Assembly: GCF_014650115.1 (NCBI RefSeq)
Contig: NZ_BMUI01000001.1
Span: 186,001-250,000, forward strand
Reading direction: 5' to 3'
Origin: Streptomyces olivaceoviridis
GTDB lineage: Bacteria; Actinomycetota; Actinomycetes; Streptomycetales; Streptomycetaceae
Length of the DNA stretch: 64,000 nt
Under the pieces are notes generated by a model. It was not told the origin of the DNA and made no database searches. It saw nothing but the letters and a program-made list of their open reading frames with translations. Position 1 is the stretch's first letter, and each line of letters opens with the position of its first letter. A program made the position numbers and the translations under genes. Below are positions 18,550 to 27,425 of this stretch, in pieces.

Positions 18550-19314
18550 ATGATGTCAGCTGCACGCGCACCGCACACCGGGCGGCTGGACACCCTGGCC
18601 GTCGACGGCACCGCGGAGGGCGACCGGGTGGTGCTGACCGCGCGCGGTGAGCTGGTGAGGGGCTGTACGCAGCCCCTCACCAGGGCGCTGGCGGCCCTGC
18701 CGGCGGGCGTGGCCGGGGTCGACCTGGACGCGTCCGGGGTGACCTTCCTGGACACGGCGGGGCTGGCGGCCCTGGACACGCTGAGCGCGTACGGCCGCCG
18801 GCACCGGGTGCCGGTACGGGCCACCGGCTGGCGGGGGCAGCCGCGCCGGGTGCTGGAACTGGTGGGCCTGGACCCCGTGGACCCGCTGAGCGCCGCCCTG
18901 CCTGCGGGGCTTCCCGCCCGTACCGCCTCGGCGGTCGCCCGTGAGCACGCCGAGCAGTCCGAGCAACTGCACGTGCTGCGCCTGGAGGTCGAGCAGCTGC
19001 GTCATGCCATGGACTCCCGCCCGGTGATCGACCAGGCCCGGGGCATCCTGATGGCGGCGCACGCGTGCACCCCGGACGAGGCGTGGGAGATCCTGCGGGA
19101 GGCGTCCCAGCGGTCCAACACCAAGCTGCGGCAGGTGGCGTCGGCGGTCACGGCGAGCGCGGCGCCGAACGGCCCGGCCCCGCCGGAGCCGCTCAGGACG
19201 GCTCTGGCCGCCGCGGTCCACCGGGCCGGTGCGGCCGTCAGTACGGCAGGATGCGCCCCGAGGGGGTCCTGCGGTCGATCTCCTGCCCCCGCGGCGCGGC
19301 GGGCCGCCGGCTGA
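18550..19314 (+). CDS. STAS-ANTAR regulator
   Basis: A 254-residue protein. Residues 15-115 are a STAS domain with FLDTAGLAALDTL, giving a Thr at the phosphorylation position. Residues 140-198 are an ANTAR RNA-binding domain (LRHAMDSRPVIDQARGILMAA, then DEAWEILREASQRSNTKLRQVA), which in other proteins binds dual-hexaloop hairpins to cause antitermination. The C-terminal 55 residues are low-complexity. ATG codons at 18550 and 18553 are equally possible; GGCGGAGCG lies upstream. It faces the STAS/MEDS pair head to head across 126 bp, suggesting a common stress-sensing module. Confidence 0.82.
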   Translation: MMSAARAPHTGRLDTLAVDGTAEGDRVVLTARGELVRGCTQPLTRALAALPAGVAGVDLDASGVTFLDTAGLAALDTLSAYGRRHRVPVRATGWRGQPRRVLELVGLDPVDPLSAALPAGLPARTASAVAREHAEQSEQLHVLRLEVEQLRHAMDSRPVIDQARGILMAAHACTPDEAWEILREASQRSNTKLRQVASAVTASAAPNGPAPPEPLRTALAAAVHRAGAAVSTAGCAPRGSCGRSPAPAARRAAG

Positions 19315-19472
19315 CACGTACCCGGATCCGACGGTCCATGACGCCCTCCTGCTGCCGACACCACCCGGCTGCACGCCGGTAGGAGGTGCGTGCCCAGGAG
19401 CCGGCCGGTTCAAGCCTGGACCGCTCAAGTCTTCTGTTCGGCGCGGTGGTTGACGGTGGCCGGCCGGACCTG

Positions 19473-20783
19473 CTAGCGGGTCAGGTACCGGGCGAGGACC
19501 GGGTCGAGCTGGGCCAGCCAGGCGGTCAGCCGGGCCCTGCGGCGGGCGTTCAGCTCGCAGGAGTACACCCCGCCGTCCCACAGCCGGACGGTGAGGGTGA
19601 GGCGGTTGCCGCGCCAGTGGCGTCCGACGTGCGCGATCTCGGCCCAGGTGAAGTCCGCGGTGACTCCCGCCACTTCGAAGAGCACTCCGGTGGCGTTGAC
19701 GACCGCGCCGGACCGCGCGTCGGCGAGCACGACCTCCGGGGTGCCGTAGGGCATGGGCGGCCCGAACCCGTAAGGGGCCGGCGGGGCGGCGGGCTGCGCG
19801 GGCAGGTGCGGTGGCGTGGCGGTCTGGACGGGGTGCTGGTACTGGGGCGCCGCGGCCTGCGGGGGTGTCGTGGGCGGCGGGGGCGGAGTGAACGACGGTG
19901 GCGGGGTGGCCGGCCCCGGGGGCGCGGTGAGCGCGGGCGGGTACGGCGGTGCCGTCGGCCGCGCCGGGTCCGGTGCCGGGTCCGTCAGCCGGTCCAGCAG
20001 CGCGGCGGGCGTCGGCCGGTCCGCGGGCTCCTTGGCCAGGCACGCCGAGACCAGGTCCGCCAGGCCGGCGGGTACGGCGGACAGGTCGGGCGGCTCGTGC
20101 ACGGAGCGGTACATCAGCCCCATCGGCGTGCCCTCGCCCCAGGCGCTGCCGCCGGCCGCCGCGACCAGCACGGCGCCGAGGGCGAACACGTCGGCGGCGC
20201 CGGTCACATCGTGGCCGAGGGCCTGTTCGGGCGCGAGGAAGCCGGGGGTGCCGAAGGCGGTGCCGGTGGCGGTGAGCCGGGTGGACTCGGCGGCGCGGGC
20301 TATGCCGAAGTCGAGGACGCGTGGCCCGTCGACGGCCATGATGATGTTGCCGGGCTTGAGGTCCCGGTGCACCAGGCCGCAGGCGTGGATGGACTCCAGC
20401 GCCTCGGCGAGCGCGGCGCCCAGGGACCGCAGCCCGGGCTCGTCCATGGCGCCCTCGGCGGCGAGCCGGGCCGCGAGGGTGGGTCCGGGGATGTAGGCGG
20501 TGGCCAGCCACAGCGGGTCGCCGTCGACGTCGGCGTCCACCACCGGTGCCGTGTGGAAGCCGCCGACCGCGCGGGCCGCCTCGACCTCGCTGCGGAACCG
20601 CTCGCGGAACACCGGGTCCGCGGCCAGTTCGGCCTTGGCGACCTTCAGGGCGACGGCCCGTCCGCCGCGCGTCCGTGCGAGATAGACCGTGCCCATGCCG
20701 CCCTCGCCGAGCCGGCGCTCGACGAGATATCCCCCGATGCGTTCCATGCGGTCCAGTATGGCCGCCGGACCCGGCCCGTCCAT
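19473..20783 (-). CDS. Soluble Ser/Thr protein kinase, Hanks type
   Basis: A 436-residue kinase with complete catalytic motifs: GEGGMGTVYLA (glycine loop), AVALKVAKAE (ATP lysine), VHRDLKPGNI (catalytic loop), DFGIA, and an activation loop with GTPGFLAPEQ. The kinase ends near 270, then a Pro-rich linker (275-345), then a C-terminal beta-rich domain of about 85 residues (PEVVLADARSGAVVNATG to the end) that resembles a PH-like fold; that assignment is a guess. There is no transmembrane helix and no PASTA repeat, so it is cytosolic. An internal ATG (MERIGGYLVE) 12 codons in is the more usual kinase start. It is convergent with the STAS-ANTAR gene. Confidence 0.88.
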   Translation of the reverse strand: MDGPGPAAILDRMERIGGYLVERRLGEGGMGTVYLARTRGGRAVALKVAKAELAADPVFRERFRSEVEAARAVGGFHTAPVVDADVDGDPLWLATAYIPGPTLAARLAAEGAMDEPGLRSLGAALAEALESIHACGLVHRDLKPGNIIMAVDGPRVLDFGIARAAESTRLTATGTAFGTPGFLAPEQALGHDVTGAADVFALGAVLVAAAGGSAWGEGTPMGLMYRSVHEPPDLSAVPAGLADLVSACLAKEPADRPTPAALLDRLTDPAPDPARPTAPPYPPALTAPPGPATPPPSFTPPPPPTTPPQAAAPQYQHPVQTATPPHLPAQPAAPPAPYGFGPPMPYGTPEVVLADARSGAVVNATGVLFEVAGVTADFTWAEIAHVGRHWRGNRLTLTVRLWDGGVYSCELNARRRARLTAWLAQLDPVLARYLTR

Positions 20784-20813
20784 GCCCGGCCCGGATCCGG
20801 CGGCCGGTGCGGC

Positions 20814-22649
20814 TCAGAGCACGACGTCCACGTCGTACGCCCGCATCCACGCGTCCAGTTGGAGGGTGGTCTCCAGGGCGGCCCGGCTCATGCCCGCCTC
20901 CAGTGCCGCGGCTCCGTCCCGCCGTACCCGCGTCTTGAGGTCGGGCGAGAAGAAGGGGTCGAGCGGCCCGGTGCCGGTGCGGACGAGGTCGGCGAGGCGC
21001 TCGCGCAGGGTCCGGTTGTAGGCCTCGGCCCGGATGGAGGGGTAGGGCGTCTTGACGCGCTGGGCGACGGCCGTGGGCAGCAGGTCCTTCATGGCCGCGC
21101 GCAGCAGGCTCTTCTCCCGGCCGTCGAAGCTCTTCATCGCCCAGGGGACGTTGAAGGTGTACTCGACCAGCCGGTGGTCGGCGAAGGGCACGCGGACCTC
21201 CAGTCCGCAGGCCATGCTCATGCGGTCCTTGCGGTCGAAGAGGACCTGGGCGTGGCGGGTGAGGGCGAGGTAGGTGACCTCGCGGTAGCGGGCCTCGGCG
21301 GGGTCGTCCAGGTGCCGGCGGGCGTCGATCTCGGCGACGGCCGCGCTGTGGCAGTCGCGTTCGTAGGTGTCGAGGTCGAGCTTGGCGAGCAGGTCCGGGG
21401 TGAAGACGACGTCGTTGCCCTGGTAGTTGTGGCGTCCTTCGTGGACCCAGGGGAACGTGGTGGAGAAGACCGCGTCGGGGTCGCGCTGCCAGCGGTAGCC
21501 GCCGAACACCTCGTCGCCGCACTCGCCGGACAGGGCGACGGTGGAGTGCTGCCGGACGATGCTGAACAGCAGGTGCAGGGAGGCGTGTTCGTCGCCCTTG
21601 GCGATGGGCAGGTCGTAGGCGCGCAGCACGGAGGCGCGCAGTGCCGGGTCGAGCAGGTCGGGCGCCTTGAGCGGGAGTTCGCTGTGGTCGGAGCCGACGT
21701 GTTCGGCGAGCAGCCGGGCGTAGACGTGGTCCTCGTTGGCGTCGGGGCCGGCGGTGCCGTCGAGGTCGGGGTCGCTGACCGAGCAGGAGCGGATGCGGCC
21801 GAGGCCCTTGGCGCGGGTGGCGTGCGCGGCGAGCGCGGTGAGCGAGCTGGAGTCGAGGCCGCCGGAGAGCAGGGTGCACAGCGGTACGTCGGAGACCATC
21901 TGCTGTTCCACGGTGGACGCGAGGAGTTCGCGCACGGTGCGGATGGTGTCGTCCAGGGAGTCGGTGTGCTCGGCGACCCGGAGCTGCCAGTAGCGTTCCT
22001 CGGTGAGGCCGGTGCGGTTCACGCGGACCAGGCAGCCGGCCGGGACCTCGCGCATGCCGCGGAAGATCGCGTGTCCGGGCACCTTGGCGACGGAGAGGAC
22101 GTCCCGCAGGCCGTCGGCGTCGAGCACGGGCCGGAACGCCGGGTGGGCGAGGACGGCCTTGGGTTCGGAGCCGAAGAGGACGCCCGTGGGGGTCGGCGCG
22201 TAGTAGAGGGGTTTGACGCCCATGCGGTCGCGGACGAGCAGCAGTTCGTCGCGGTCGCGGTCCCAGATCGCGAAGGCGTAGATGCCTTCGAGCCGGTCGA
22301 CGAACCCGGGGCCCCACTCCAGGTAGGCGCGCAGGACGACCTCGGTGTCGCTGCGGGTGGTGAAGCGGTGGCCGAGGCCGGTCAGCTGGGTGCGCAGTTC
22401 CTGGAAGTTGTACGTCTCGCCGCTGTAGGTGAGCGTGGCGCGGGCGCCGGGGCCCTCGTCGGCGGCCATGGGCTGGCAGCCGCCTTCGAGGTCGATGACG
22501 GACAGCCGCCGGTGGCCGAGAGCGACGTGGCCGTCGGTCCAGAGCCCTTCCGCGTCGGGGCCGCGCCGGGCCATCGTGTCCGTCATGGCGCGCGCGATGT
22601 CGTGGTCGACGGGGCGGGCGTAGTCGACCCACCCTGCGATACCGCACAT
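20814..22649 (-). CDS. asnB: Glutamine-dependent asparagine synthetase-type amidotransferase
   Basis: A 611-residue enzyme with the Ntn glutaminase domain (C2 nucleophile, MCGIAGW; RRGPD) and a C-terminal synthetase domain with the PP-loop LLSGGLDSSSLTAL. It hydrolyses glutamine and uses the ammonia with ATP to amidate a carboxylate. Aspartate is the usual substrate, but homologues in sugar pathways amidate uronic acids. It is the last gene of an apparently single-direction run with a UDP-sugar dehydrogenase, MFS exporter, glycosyltransferase and oxygenase, so a role in amidating a nucleotide-sugar-derived uronate is plausible. There is a 69-bp gap from the dehydrogenase gene. Confidence 0.88.
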   Translation of the reverse strand: MCGIAGWVDYARPVDHDIARAMTDTMARRGPDAEGLWTDGHVALGHRRLSVIDLEGGCQPMAADEGPGARATLTYSGETYNFQELRTQLTGLGHRFTTRSDTEVVLRAYLEWGPGFVDRLEGIYAFAIWDRDRDELLLVRDRMGVKPLYYAPTPTGVLFGSEPKAVLAHPAFRPVLDADGLRDVLSVAKVPGHAIFRGMREVPAGCLVRVNRTGLTEERYWQLRVAEHTDSLDDTIRTVRELLASTVEQQMVSDVPLCTLLSGGLDSSSLTALAAHATRAKGLGRIRSCSVSDPDLDGTAGPDANEDHVYARLLAEHVGSDHSELPLKAPDLLDPALRASVLRAYDLPIAKGDEHASLHLLFSIVRQHSTVALSGECGDEVFGGYRWQRDPDAVFSTTFPWVHEGRHNYQGNDVVFTPDLLAKLDLDTYERDCHSAAVAEIDARRHLDDPAEARYREVTYLALTRHAQVLFDRKDRMSMACGLEVRVPFADHRLVEYTFNVPWAMKSFDGREKSLLRAAMKDLLPTAVAQRVKTPYPSIRAEAYNRTLRERLADLVRTGTGPLDPFFSPDLKTRVRRDGAAALEAGMSRAALETTLQLDAWMRAYDVDVVL

Positions 22650-22718
22650 GGAAGCACTCCTGGGGTGTGCGGGGCGTCATGCCCCGGGGCGAGGGAACGG
22701 GGAAGAGCGGGGCCGGTG

Positions 22719-23978
22719 TCAGAGGCGTTCGACGTGCGGCTGCGGGCGGGCCGCGCCGCGCGTGTCGAGGAGCAGCGGGGCGCGCCGCTGGATCTCGTCC
22801 AGGTCGAACACCCGGTGCCGCTGGAGGAGGATGGCGAGGTCGGCGGTCTCCAGGGCGGCGGACAGGTCGGCGGCGGGCGGGACGGCCGTACCGTCGACGG
22901 ACCACTCGGGCACGTACGGGTCGTGGTAGGAGACGTCGGCGCCGCGGGCCCGGAGCCGTTTGACGACGTCGCGGGCGGAGGTCTCCCGCTGGTCGGCGAT
23001 GTCCGCCTTGTAGGTGACGCCGAGCAGCAGTACGCGGGCGCCGCCGAGGGTCTGGCCGGCCCGGTCCAGGAGGTGCTGGGCGCGTTCCACGACGTAGCGC
23101 GGCATGCGTGTGTTGATCTCCTGGGCGAGTTCGACCATGCGGAAGGGGTAGCCGAGCGTACGGACCTTGTGGGCGAGGTAGTTGGGGTCGATCGGGATGC
23201 AGTGGCCGCCGACGCCGGGGCCGGGCCGGAACGCCTGGTAGCCGAAGGGCTTGGTGGCGGCGCAGGAGATGGCGTCCCACAGGTCGATGCCGAGTTCGTT
23301 GCAGAAGATGGCCATCTCGTTGACCAGCGCGATGTTGACGTGCCGGTAGGTGTTCTCGATGAGCTTGGCCATCTCGGCCTCGCGGGTGCCGGTGGCCTGT
23401 ACGACGGTGTCGACGATCTTGCCGTAGAAGGCCGCGGCGGCGGTGGCGCAGGCGGGGGTGTGGCCGCCGACCACCTTGGGGGTGTTGCGGATGCCGTAGA
23501 CCTGGTTGCCGGGGTCGACGCGTTCCGGTGAGAAGGCGAGGTGGAAGTCGCGGCCGGCGGTGAGTCCGGAGCGTTCGAGGAGCGGCCGGACGACCTCGTC
23601 GGTGGTGCCGGGGTAGGTGGTCGACTCCAGGACGACCAGGGTGCCGGGCCGCAGGTGGCGGCTGATCGCCGCGCAGGCGCTCTCGACCATGGTCAGGTCG
23701 GGGCCGCCGTGTTCGGACAGCGGGGTGGGGACGCAGATCACGACGGTGTCCGCCCCGGCGACGGCGCTCTCGTCGGTGGTCGCGGTGAAGCCCTGGGCGC
23801 GGACGCCGGCGACGGCGGCGTCGTCGATGTCGTCGACGTGCGAGACACCGGTGTTGAGCCGGGCGACGATCTCGGCGTTCTTGTCGAGGCCGACGACGGT
23901 CATCCCGGAGCGGGTGGCTTCCACCGCGAGGGGCAGGCCCACGTATCCGAGCCCTATGACGACAAGGTCACTGCGCAC
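22719..23978 (-). CDS. Nucleotide-sugar 6-dehydrogenase, UDP-HexNAc type
   Basis: A 419-residue member of the UDP-glucose/GDP-mannose dehydrogenase family: NAD-binding VIGLGYVGLPLA (7-18), AEMAKLIENTYRHVN with K205, and the catalytic cysteine C260 in GPGVGGHCIPIDPNY. The length and the segment GGHCIPIDPNYLAHK are more like WecC/WbpA (UDP-ManNAc or UDP-GlcNAc dehydrogenases) than UDP-glucose dehydrogenase. It would oxidise C6 of an amino-sugar nucleotide to the uronate in two NAD-dependent steps, giving a carboxylate that the neighbouring AsnB-like enzyme could amidate. GTG start, with AAAGGGA just upstream. Confidence 0.88.
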   Translation of the reverse strand: MRSDLVVIGLGYVGLPLAVEATRSGMTVVGLDKNAEIVARLNTGVSHVDDIDDAAVAGVRAQGFTATTDESAVAGADTVVICVPTPLSEHGGPDLTMVESACAAISRHLRPGTLVVLESTTYPGTTDEVVRPLLERSGLTAGRDFHLAFSPERVDPGNQVYGIRNTPKVVGGHTPACATAAAAFYGKIVDTVVQATGTREAEMAKLIENTYRHVNIALVNEMAIFCNELGIDLWDAISCAATKPFGYQAFRPGPGVGGHCIPIDPNYLAHKVRTLGYPFRMVELAQEINTRMPRYVVERAQHLLDRAGQTLGGARVLLLGVTYKADIADQRETSARDVVKRLRARGADVSYHDPYVPEWSVDGTAVPPAADLSAALETADLAILLQRHRVFDLDEIQRRAPLLLDTRGAARPQPHVERL

Positions 23979-24032
23979 AACGGTCCCTTTCGGATGGGAG
24001 GGTGCGGAAAGAGAGGGAGGGGGAGGGAGGGG

Positions 24033-25439
24033 TCAGTCGCCGCGGGCGCGGACGGCGAGCAGGGCGACCAGCAGGGTCGGCAGGAGCAGCAGCGCGAACG
24101 CCACGCGGTAGCCGTCGAGCGGGCCGGCGCCGGCGGCCAGGCAGGCGTTGAGGACTCCGGAGGCCAGGGCCAGGACGACGACCTGGCCGAGGTTCATGTT
24201 GGTCTGCATGGCGCTGGTGGTGTGGCCCTGCCGGTGCGGCTCGCTGTGCTTCAGGGAGAGCACGGTGACGCAGGGGTCGAGCAGCCCCATGCCGATGGCG
24301 GACAGCGGCATCGCGGCGGCGGCCGTGACCGCGGGCAGGCCGCCGGAGCAGCCGGCCGCCGCGAGGGCGGCGGAGGCCGTCATGACGAGGGCGCCCACGG
24401 TGACGAGGCGGTGCCGGGCCACGTGCTGGAGCGCCTTGCCCTGCACCCAGGAGGCGCCCGCCCACAGCACCGCGGAGGCGGTGAACGCCACGCCGACCAC
24501 GACGGCGGCGACCCGCCGTTCGGTGATCAGCATCAGCGGCACCAGCGCCTCGATGGTGAAGTAGGTGCCGGAGGTCAGGCCGCGCAGCAGTACCGCGGTC
24601 GGCAGGCCCCGGGCGCTGCGCCAGGTCCCCCGCGGCAGGAGCCTCGGGGCGAAGGCGACGAGGAGGACGAGGCCGGCGGCGACGAAGGCGAGGTGGCGCG
24701 GGTCCCAGTCGGAGACGCCGTACTGGCCGAGCGCCGCGCCGAGGCTGAGCATGGCCGCGACCAGCAGCGGGGGGCGGGCGGCCCGTTCCGCCGCGGGTGG
24801 CGTGCCGGCCGGGCCGCCGTCCGCGGGTCTGCGCAGGACGACGACGAGGGCGACGGCGGGCAGCGCCGTCAGGGCGGCCAGGCCGTAGAAGACCGCGCGC
24901 CAGGTCCACCACTGGACGACGACACCGGCGAGCGGCGGCCCGAGCAGCGACGGGATGACCCAGCTGGCGCTCATCATGGCGAGCATCCGGGGCCGCAGGT
25001 GCTCGGGGTAGGCCTGGCCGATGGCGGTGGTCACCGACACGGCGACCATGCCGGCGGCCAGGCCGTCCACGAACCGTCCGGCGGCGAGCTGCCAGACGGA
25101 CACGCTGGAGGCGGACACCAGCAGGGTGAGCACCGACAGGACCATGCCGAGCGCCAGGGGCCGCCGGGCGCCCGCCCGGTCGGCCCAGTGCCCGCCGAGC
25201 ACCCCGCCGAACAGGCTGGCGGCGACGAAGCAGCCCGCCACGACCGGGAACAGGGACACGCCGTCCAGTTCCCGGGCCGCGGTCGGCAGGGTGGGCACGA
25301 CGGCGAGCGCGGCGAACCCGGTCAGGAACATCACCACGGCGAACGTCAGGGTGGCGGCGAGGTACGGCGGTGAGAAGATCCCGCCCTCCGTGCCGCCGCC
25401 CGTCTCGGGCGCCGCCCGCTTCTCCGCCTTCTCCGTCAT
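24033..25439 (-). CDS. MFS exporter
   Basis: A 468-residue membrane protein with about 12-14 predicted helices; the MFS loop 2-3 signature is visible as GVLGGHWADRAGARRP. It is related to drug/metabolite efflux transporters and is the likely exporter of the cluster's product. It starts 2 bp after the stop of the glycosyltransferase-epimerase gene (TCA at 25442-25444; start CAT at 25437-25439), so the two are in one operon. The substrate cannot be read from sequence. Confidence 0.87.
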   Translation of the reverse strand: MTEKAEKRAAPETGGGTEGGIFSPPYLAATLTFAVVMFLTGFAALAVVPTLPTAARELDGVSLFPVVAGCFVAASLFGGVLGGHWADRAGARRPLALGMVLSVLTLLVSASSVSVWQLAAGRFVDGLAAGMVAVSVTTAIGQAYPEHLRPRMLAMMSASWVIPSLLGPPLAGVVVQWWTWRAVFYGLAALTALPAVALVVVLRRPADGGPAGTPPAAERAARPPLLVAAMLSLGAALGQYGVSDWDPRHLAFVAAGLVLLVAFAPRLLPRGTWRSARGLPTAVLLRGLTSGTYFTIEALVPLMLITERRVAAVVVGVAFTASAVLWAGASWVQGKALQHVARHRLVTVGALVMTASAALAAAGCSGGLPAVTAAAAMPLSAIGMGLLDPCVTVLSLKHSEPHRQGHTTSAMQTNMNLGQVVVLALASGVLNACLAAGAGPLDGYRVAFALLLLPTLLVALLAVRARGD

Positions 25440-25441
25440 CG

Positions 25442-27352
25442 TCAGGCCCGCCGTACGCCGGTGTCGTCGCCGGGGCCCGGGGTCCGCCACCGCCCGACGA
25501 GGTCGTCATGGGTGTCGCAGGCCAGCCACTGCGCCTGCGCCCGGGCGCCATTGTGCACCGGTGCCGTGGGCCGCCAGCCGGTTTCTGCCGTGATCAGGGC
25601 GGTGGACATGAGCGGGGTGTACGGTCCGGGGGCGTCGGCCCGCTCCCAGGGGGTGCGGCGGGCCGTCTCCGTGACCAGTTCGGCGAACGCGGTCTCGTCG
25701 TAGCCGGCGGACGCGACGTTGCAGACCTCGGGGCCGTCCGGGCGGGCGAGCAGCGCGGCGAGCGCGTCGGCCATGTCGCGGTAGTCCACGATCTGGTGCC
25801 GGCGGCCCTCGACCAGGGTCATGGGGCGCCGGGTCCAGGCCCGCAGCATCCAGTCGGCGAGGACCCCGTCCAGCGGGGCGTGCGGGCCCACGGGCTCGGC
25901 GAACCGCACGATCTGCACGGGCGTACCGGTCTGCCGGCCCCAGGCCCGGCACTGCTCCTCCGCGTCCCACCACAGCCGGGCCTCGGTGTCCCCGGGCCGT
26001 TCGCGCAGGGAGTCCTCGCCGCGGTCCTCGGCGGCGCCGCCCCGGTAGACGGCCGCCGAACTCGCGTGCACCAGCCGCCGCGCGCCGAGCTTCTCGGCGT
26101 CGGCGAGCAGGTCCGCCAGCGGGTATCCGGTGTCGTGCGGGGTGCCGAGGTGGATCACGGCGTCCGGCGCCCCGGGCACCGCGTGCGCCGCCGGGTCGAG
26201 CCGCTCGGCGTGTACGGCGGTGCGGCCCGCGTCGGTCAGCAGCCGCGCGAGCTGGGCACCGAAGGCGGGGTCGCCGCCGGTGACGACGACGCCGGGCGCG
26301 GGGGCGGGGCGGGGGGTGCCGGCGGTGGCGCGGTGGGCGGCCCGGCCGTCGTCGAGGGCGGCCAGGGCGAGGTCGCGGACGAGCGGGATCATCGGCAGGA
26401 GTTCGGCGCCGGTGTACTCCTCGCACAGGCCGCCGGGGCCGAGGGACTCCATCACCGCCGCCGCCACGGCGGGCTCGGGGTCACGGTCCGTCAGGCGGGC
26501 GACGGCGACGCCCGTGGCGAAGGCGGTGAGCCACACCTGCCGGCACACGGTGTCGGGCAGGTCGGGCAGGTCCGCCGCGGCGAGGCCGTCCTCGCACGTG
26601 CCGAGCAGGCCGATGCGCCGCAGATACCGGTCGGTGTCCAGGAATTCCCAGCGGTCCTCCTGCCGTACCGCGCATTTCGACTCGCCGTACTGGTAGAAGG
26701 GCACCAGGGAGAATGCGGCGCACACGCTGTTGTCGGGGGAAAACACGGCCCGGTCGGTGAAGAATGTGGCGCGGCGCCATCCGTGGGTGCTGTTTCCGGC
26801 GATGCTCGGTACGTCGTCGTGGTCGACCGTACTGGGCACGGCGAGCCGCACCGGAATGTCCAGCGCCTTGAGATACCGCTGGATCACCACGTCGTACGGC
26901 CAGCCATTGCCGTGTTCCGCCGCGAATCGCTCATATCCGCGGGCGGCGTCGGCGGGCAGCATCAGGGCCAGCGACGGCACGTGTTCGTCGATGGCATAGG
27001 CCCACTGCGCCCCCGTGAGGGCTCCGAGGCGTACGACACCGCTGTTCCTGCCTTCCCAGCCCTCGTAAAAGGCGACGGCCTCACCGGGAACGGCGGCGGC
27101 GACCCTTTCGGCACAGGGGAAGAAATCCTCGGCGATGAGGACGTCGTCCTGGAAGACCACGTGGTGGGTGGCGTCCGCACCGACACAGCTCCAGGACGGG
27201 TTCGCGGTGCGCAGCGCGGTGGGCGGGCCGGAGGGGTCCGGGTCGGTGACGACACGGACGCGGCCCCGCGGGTCCTTCGCCGCGATGGCCTCGGCCGCCG
27301 CGCGGCGTCGCGGGTGGGTCATGACGGCACCAGTCAGAATGACAGCGTTCAC
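25442..27352 (-). CDS. Fused glycosyltransferase-like and NAD-epimerase-like protein
   Basis: A 636-residue two-part protein. Residues 1-310 resemble a GT-A-fold glycosyltransferase: HHVVFQDDVLIAEDF carries a DDV metal motif at 69-71, followed by WPYDVVIQRYL and a STVDHDD segment. From about 354 to 636 is an SDR/epimerase-like domain, whose nucleotide-binding start reads VVVTGGDPAFGAQLARLL and which contains VHASSAAVYRG. The usual catalytic Tyr-x-x-x-Lys is replaced by Trp462-x-x-x-Glu466 (LWWDAEEQ), so the domain may only bind NAD(P) or sugar. The GTG start has GGGAAAG next to it. It is followed at 2 bp by the MFS gene. I do not know another protein of this architecture. Confidence 0.7.
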   Translation of the reverse strand: MNAVILTGAVMTHPRRRAAAEAIAAKDPRGRVRVVTDPDPSGPPTALRTANPSWSCVGADATHHVVFQDDVLIAEDFFPCAERVAAAVPGEAVAFYEGWEGRNSGVVRLGALTGAQWAYAIDEHVPSLALMLPADAARGYERFAAEHGNGWPYDVVIQRYLKALDIPVRLAVPSTVDHDDVPSIAGNSTHGWRRATFFTDRAVFSPDNSVCAAFSLVPFYQYGESKCAVRQEDRWEFLDTDRYLRRIGLLGTCEDGLAAADLPDLPDTVCRQVWLTAFATGVAVARLTDRDPEPAVAAAVMESLGPGGLCEEYTGAELLPMIPLVRDLALAALDDGRAAHRATAGTPRPAPAPGVVVTGGDPAFGAQLARLLTDAGRTAVHAERLDPAAHAVPGAPDAVIHLGTPHDTGYPLADLLADAEKLGARRLVHASSAAVYRGGAAEDRGEDSLRERPGDTEARLWWDAEEQCRAWGRQTGTPVQIVRFAEPVGPHAPLDGVLADWMLRAWTRRPMTLVEGRRHQIVDYRDMADALAALLARPDGPEVCNVASAGYDETAFAELVTETARRTPWERADAPGPYTPLMSTALITAETGWRPTAPVHNGARAQAQWLACDTHDDLVGRWRTPGPGDDTGVRRA

Positions 27353-27425
27353 GGCTTTCCCATCTGGCTGTTGGGGCCGGGCCGGCGGTGGCCGGCCCGG
27401 CGGTGGCGGGGGTGGTGCCGGGCGG

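Noticed and set aside
20814..22649. Treating asnB simply as primary asparagine synthesis
   Set aside because: Possible, but the co-directional sugar dehydrogenase, exporter, glycosyltransferase and oxygenase make a pathway role more likely; kept as the alternative.
18556..23280. Very long open frame on the minus strand across several genes
   Set aside because: It is Arg/Pro-rich, has no domain and overlaps real genes in other frames; G+C-rich DNA gives such frames by chance.
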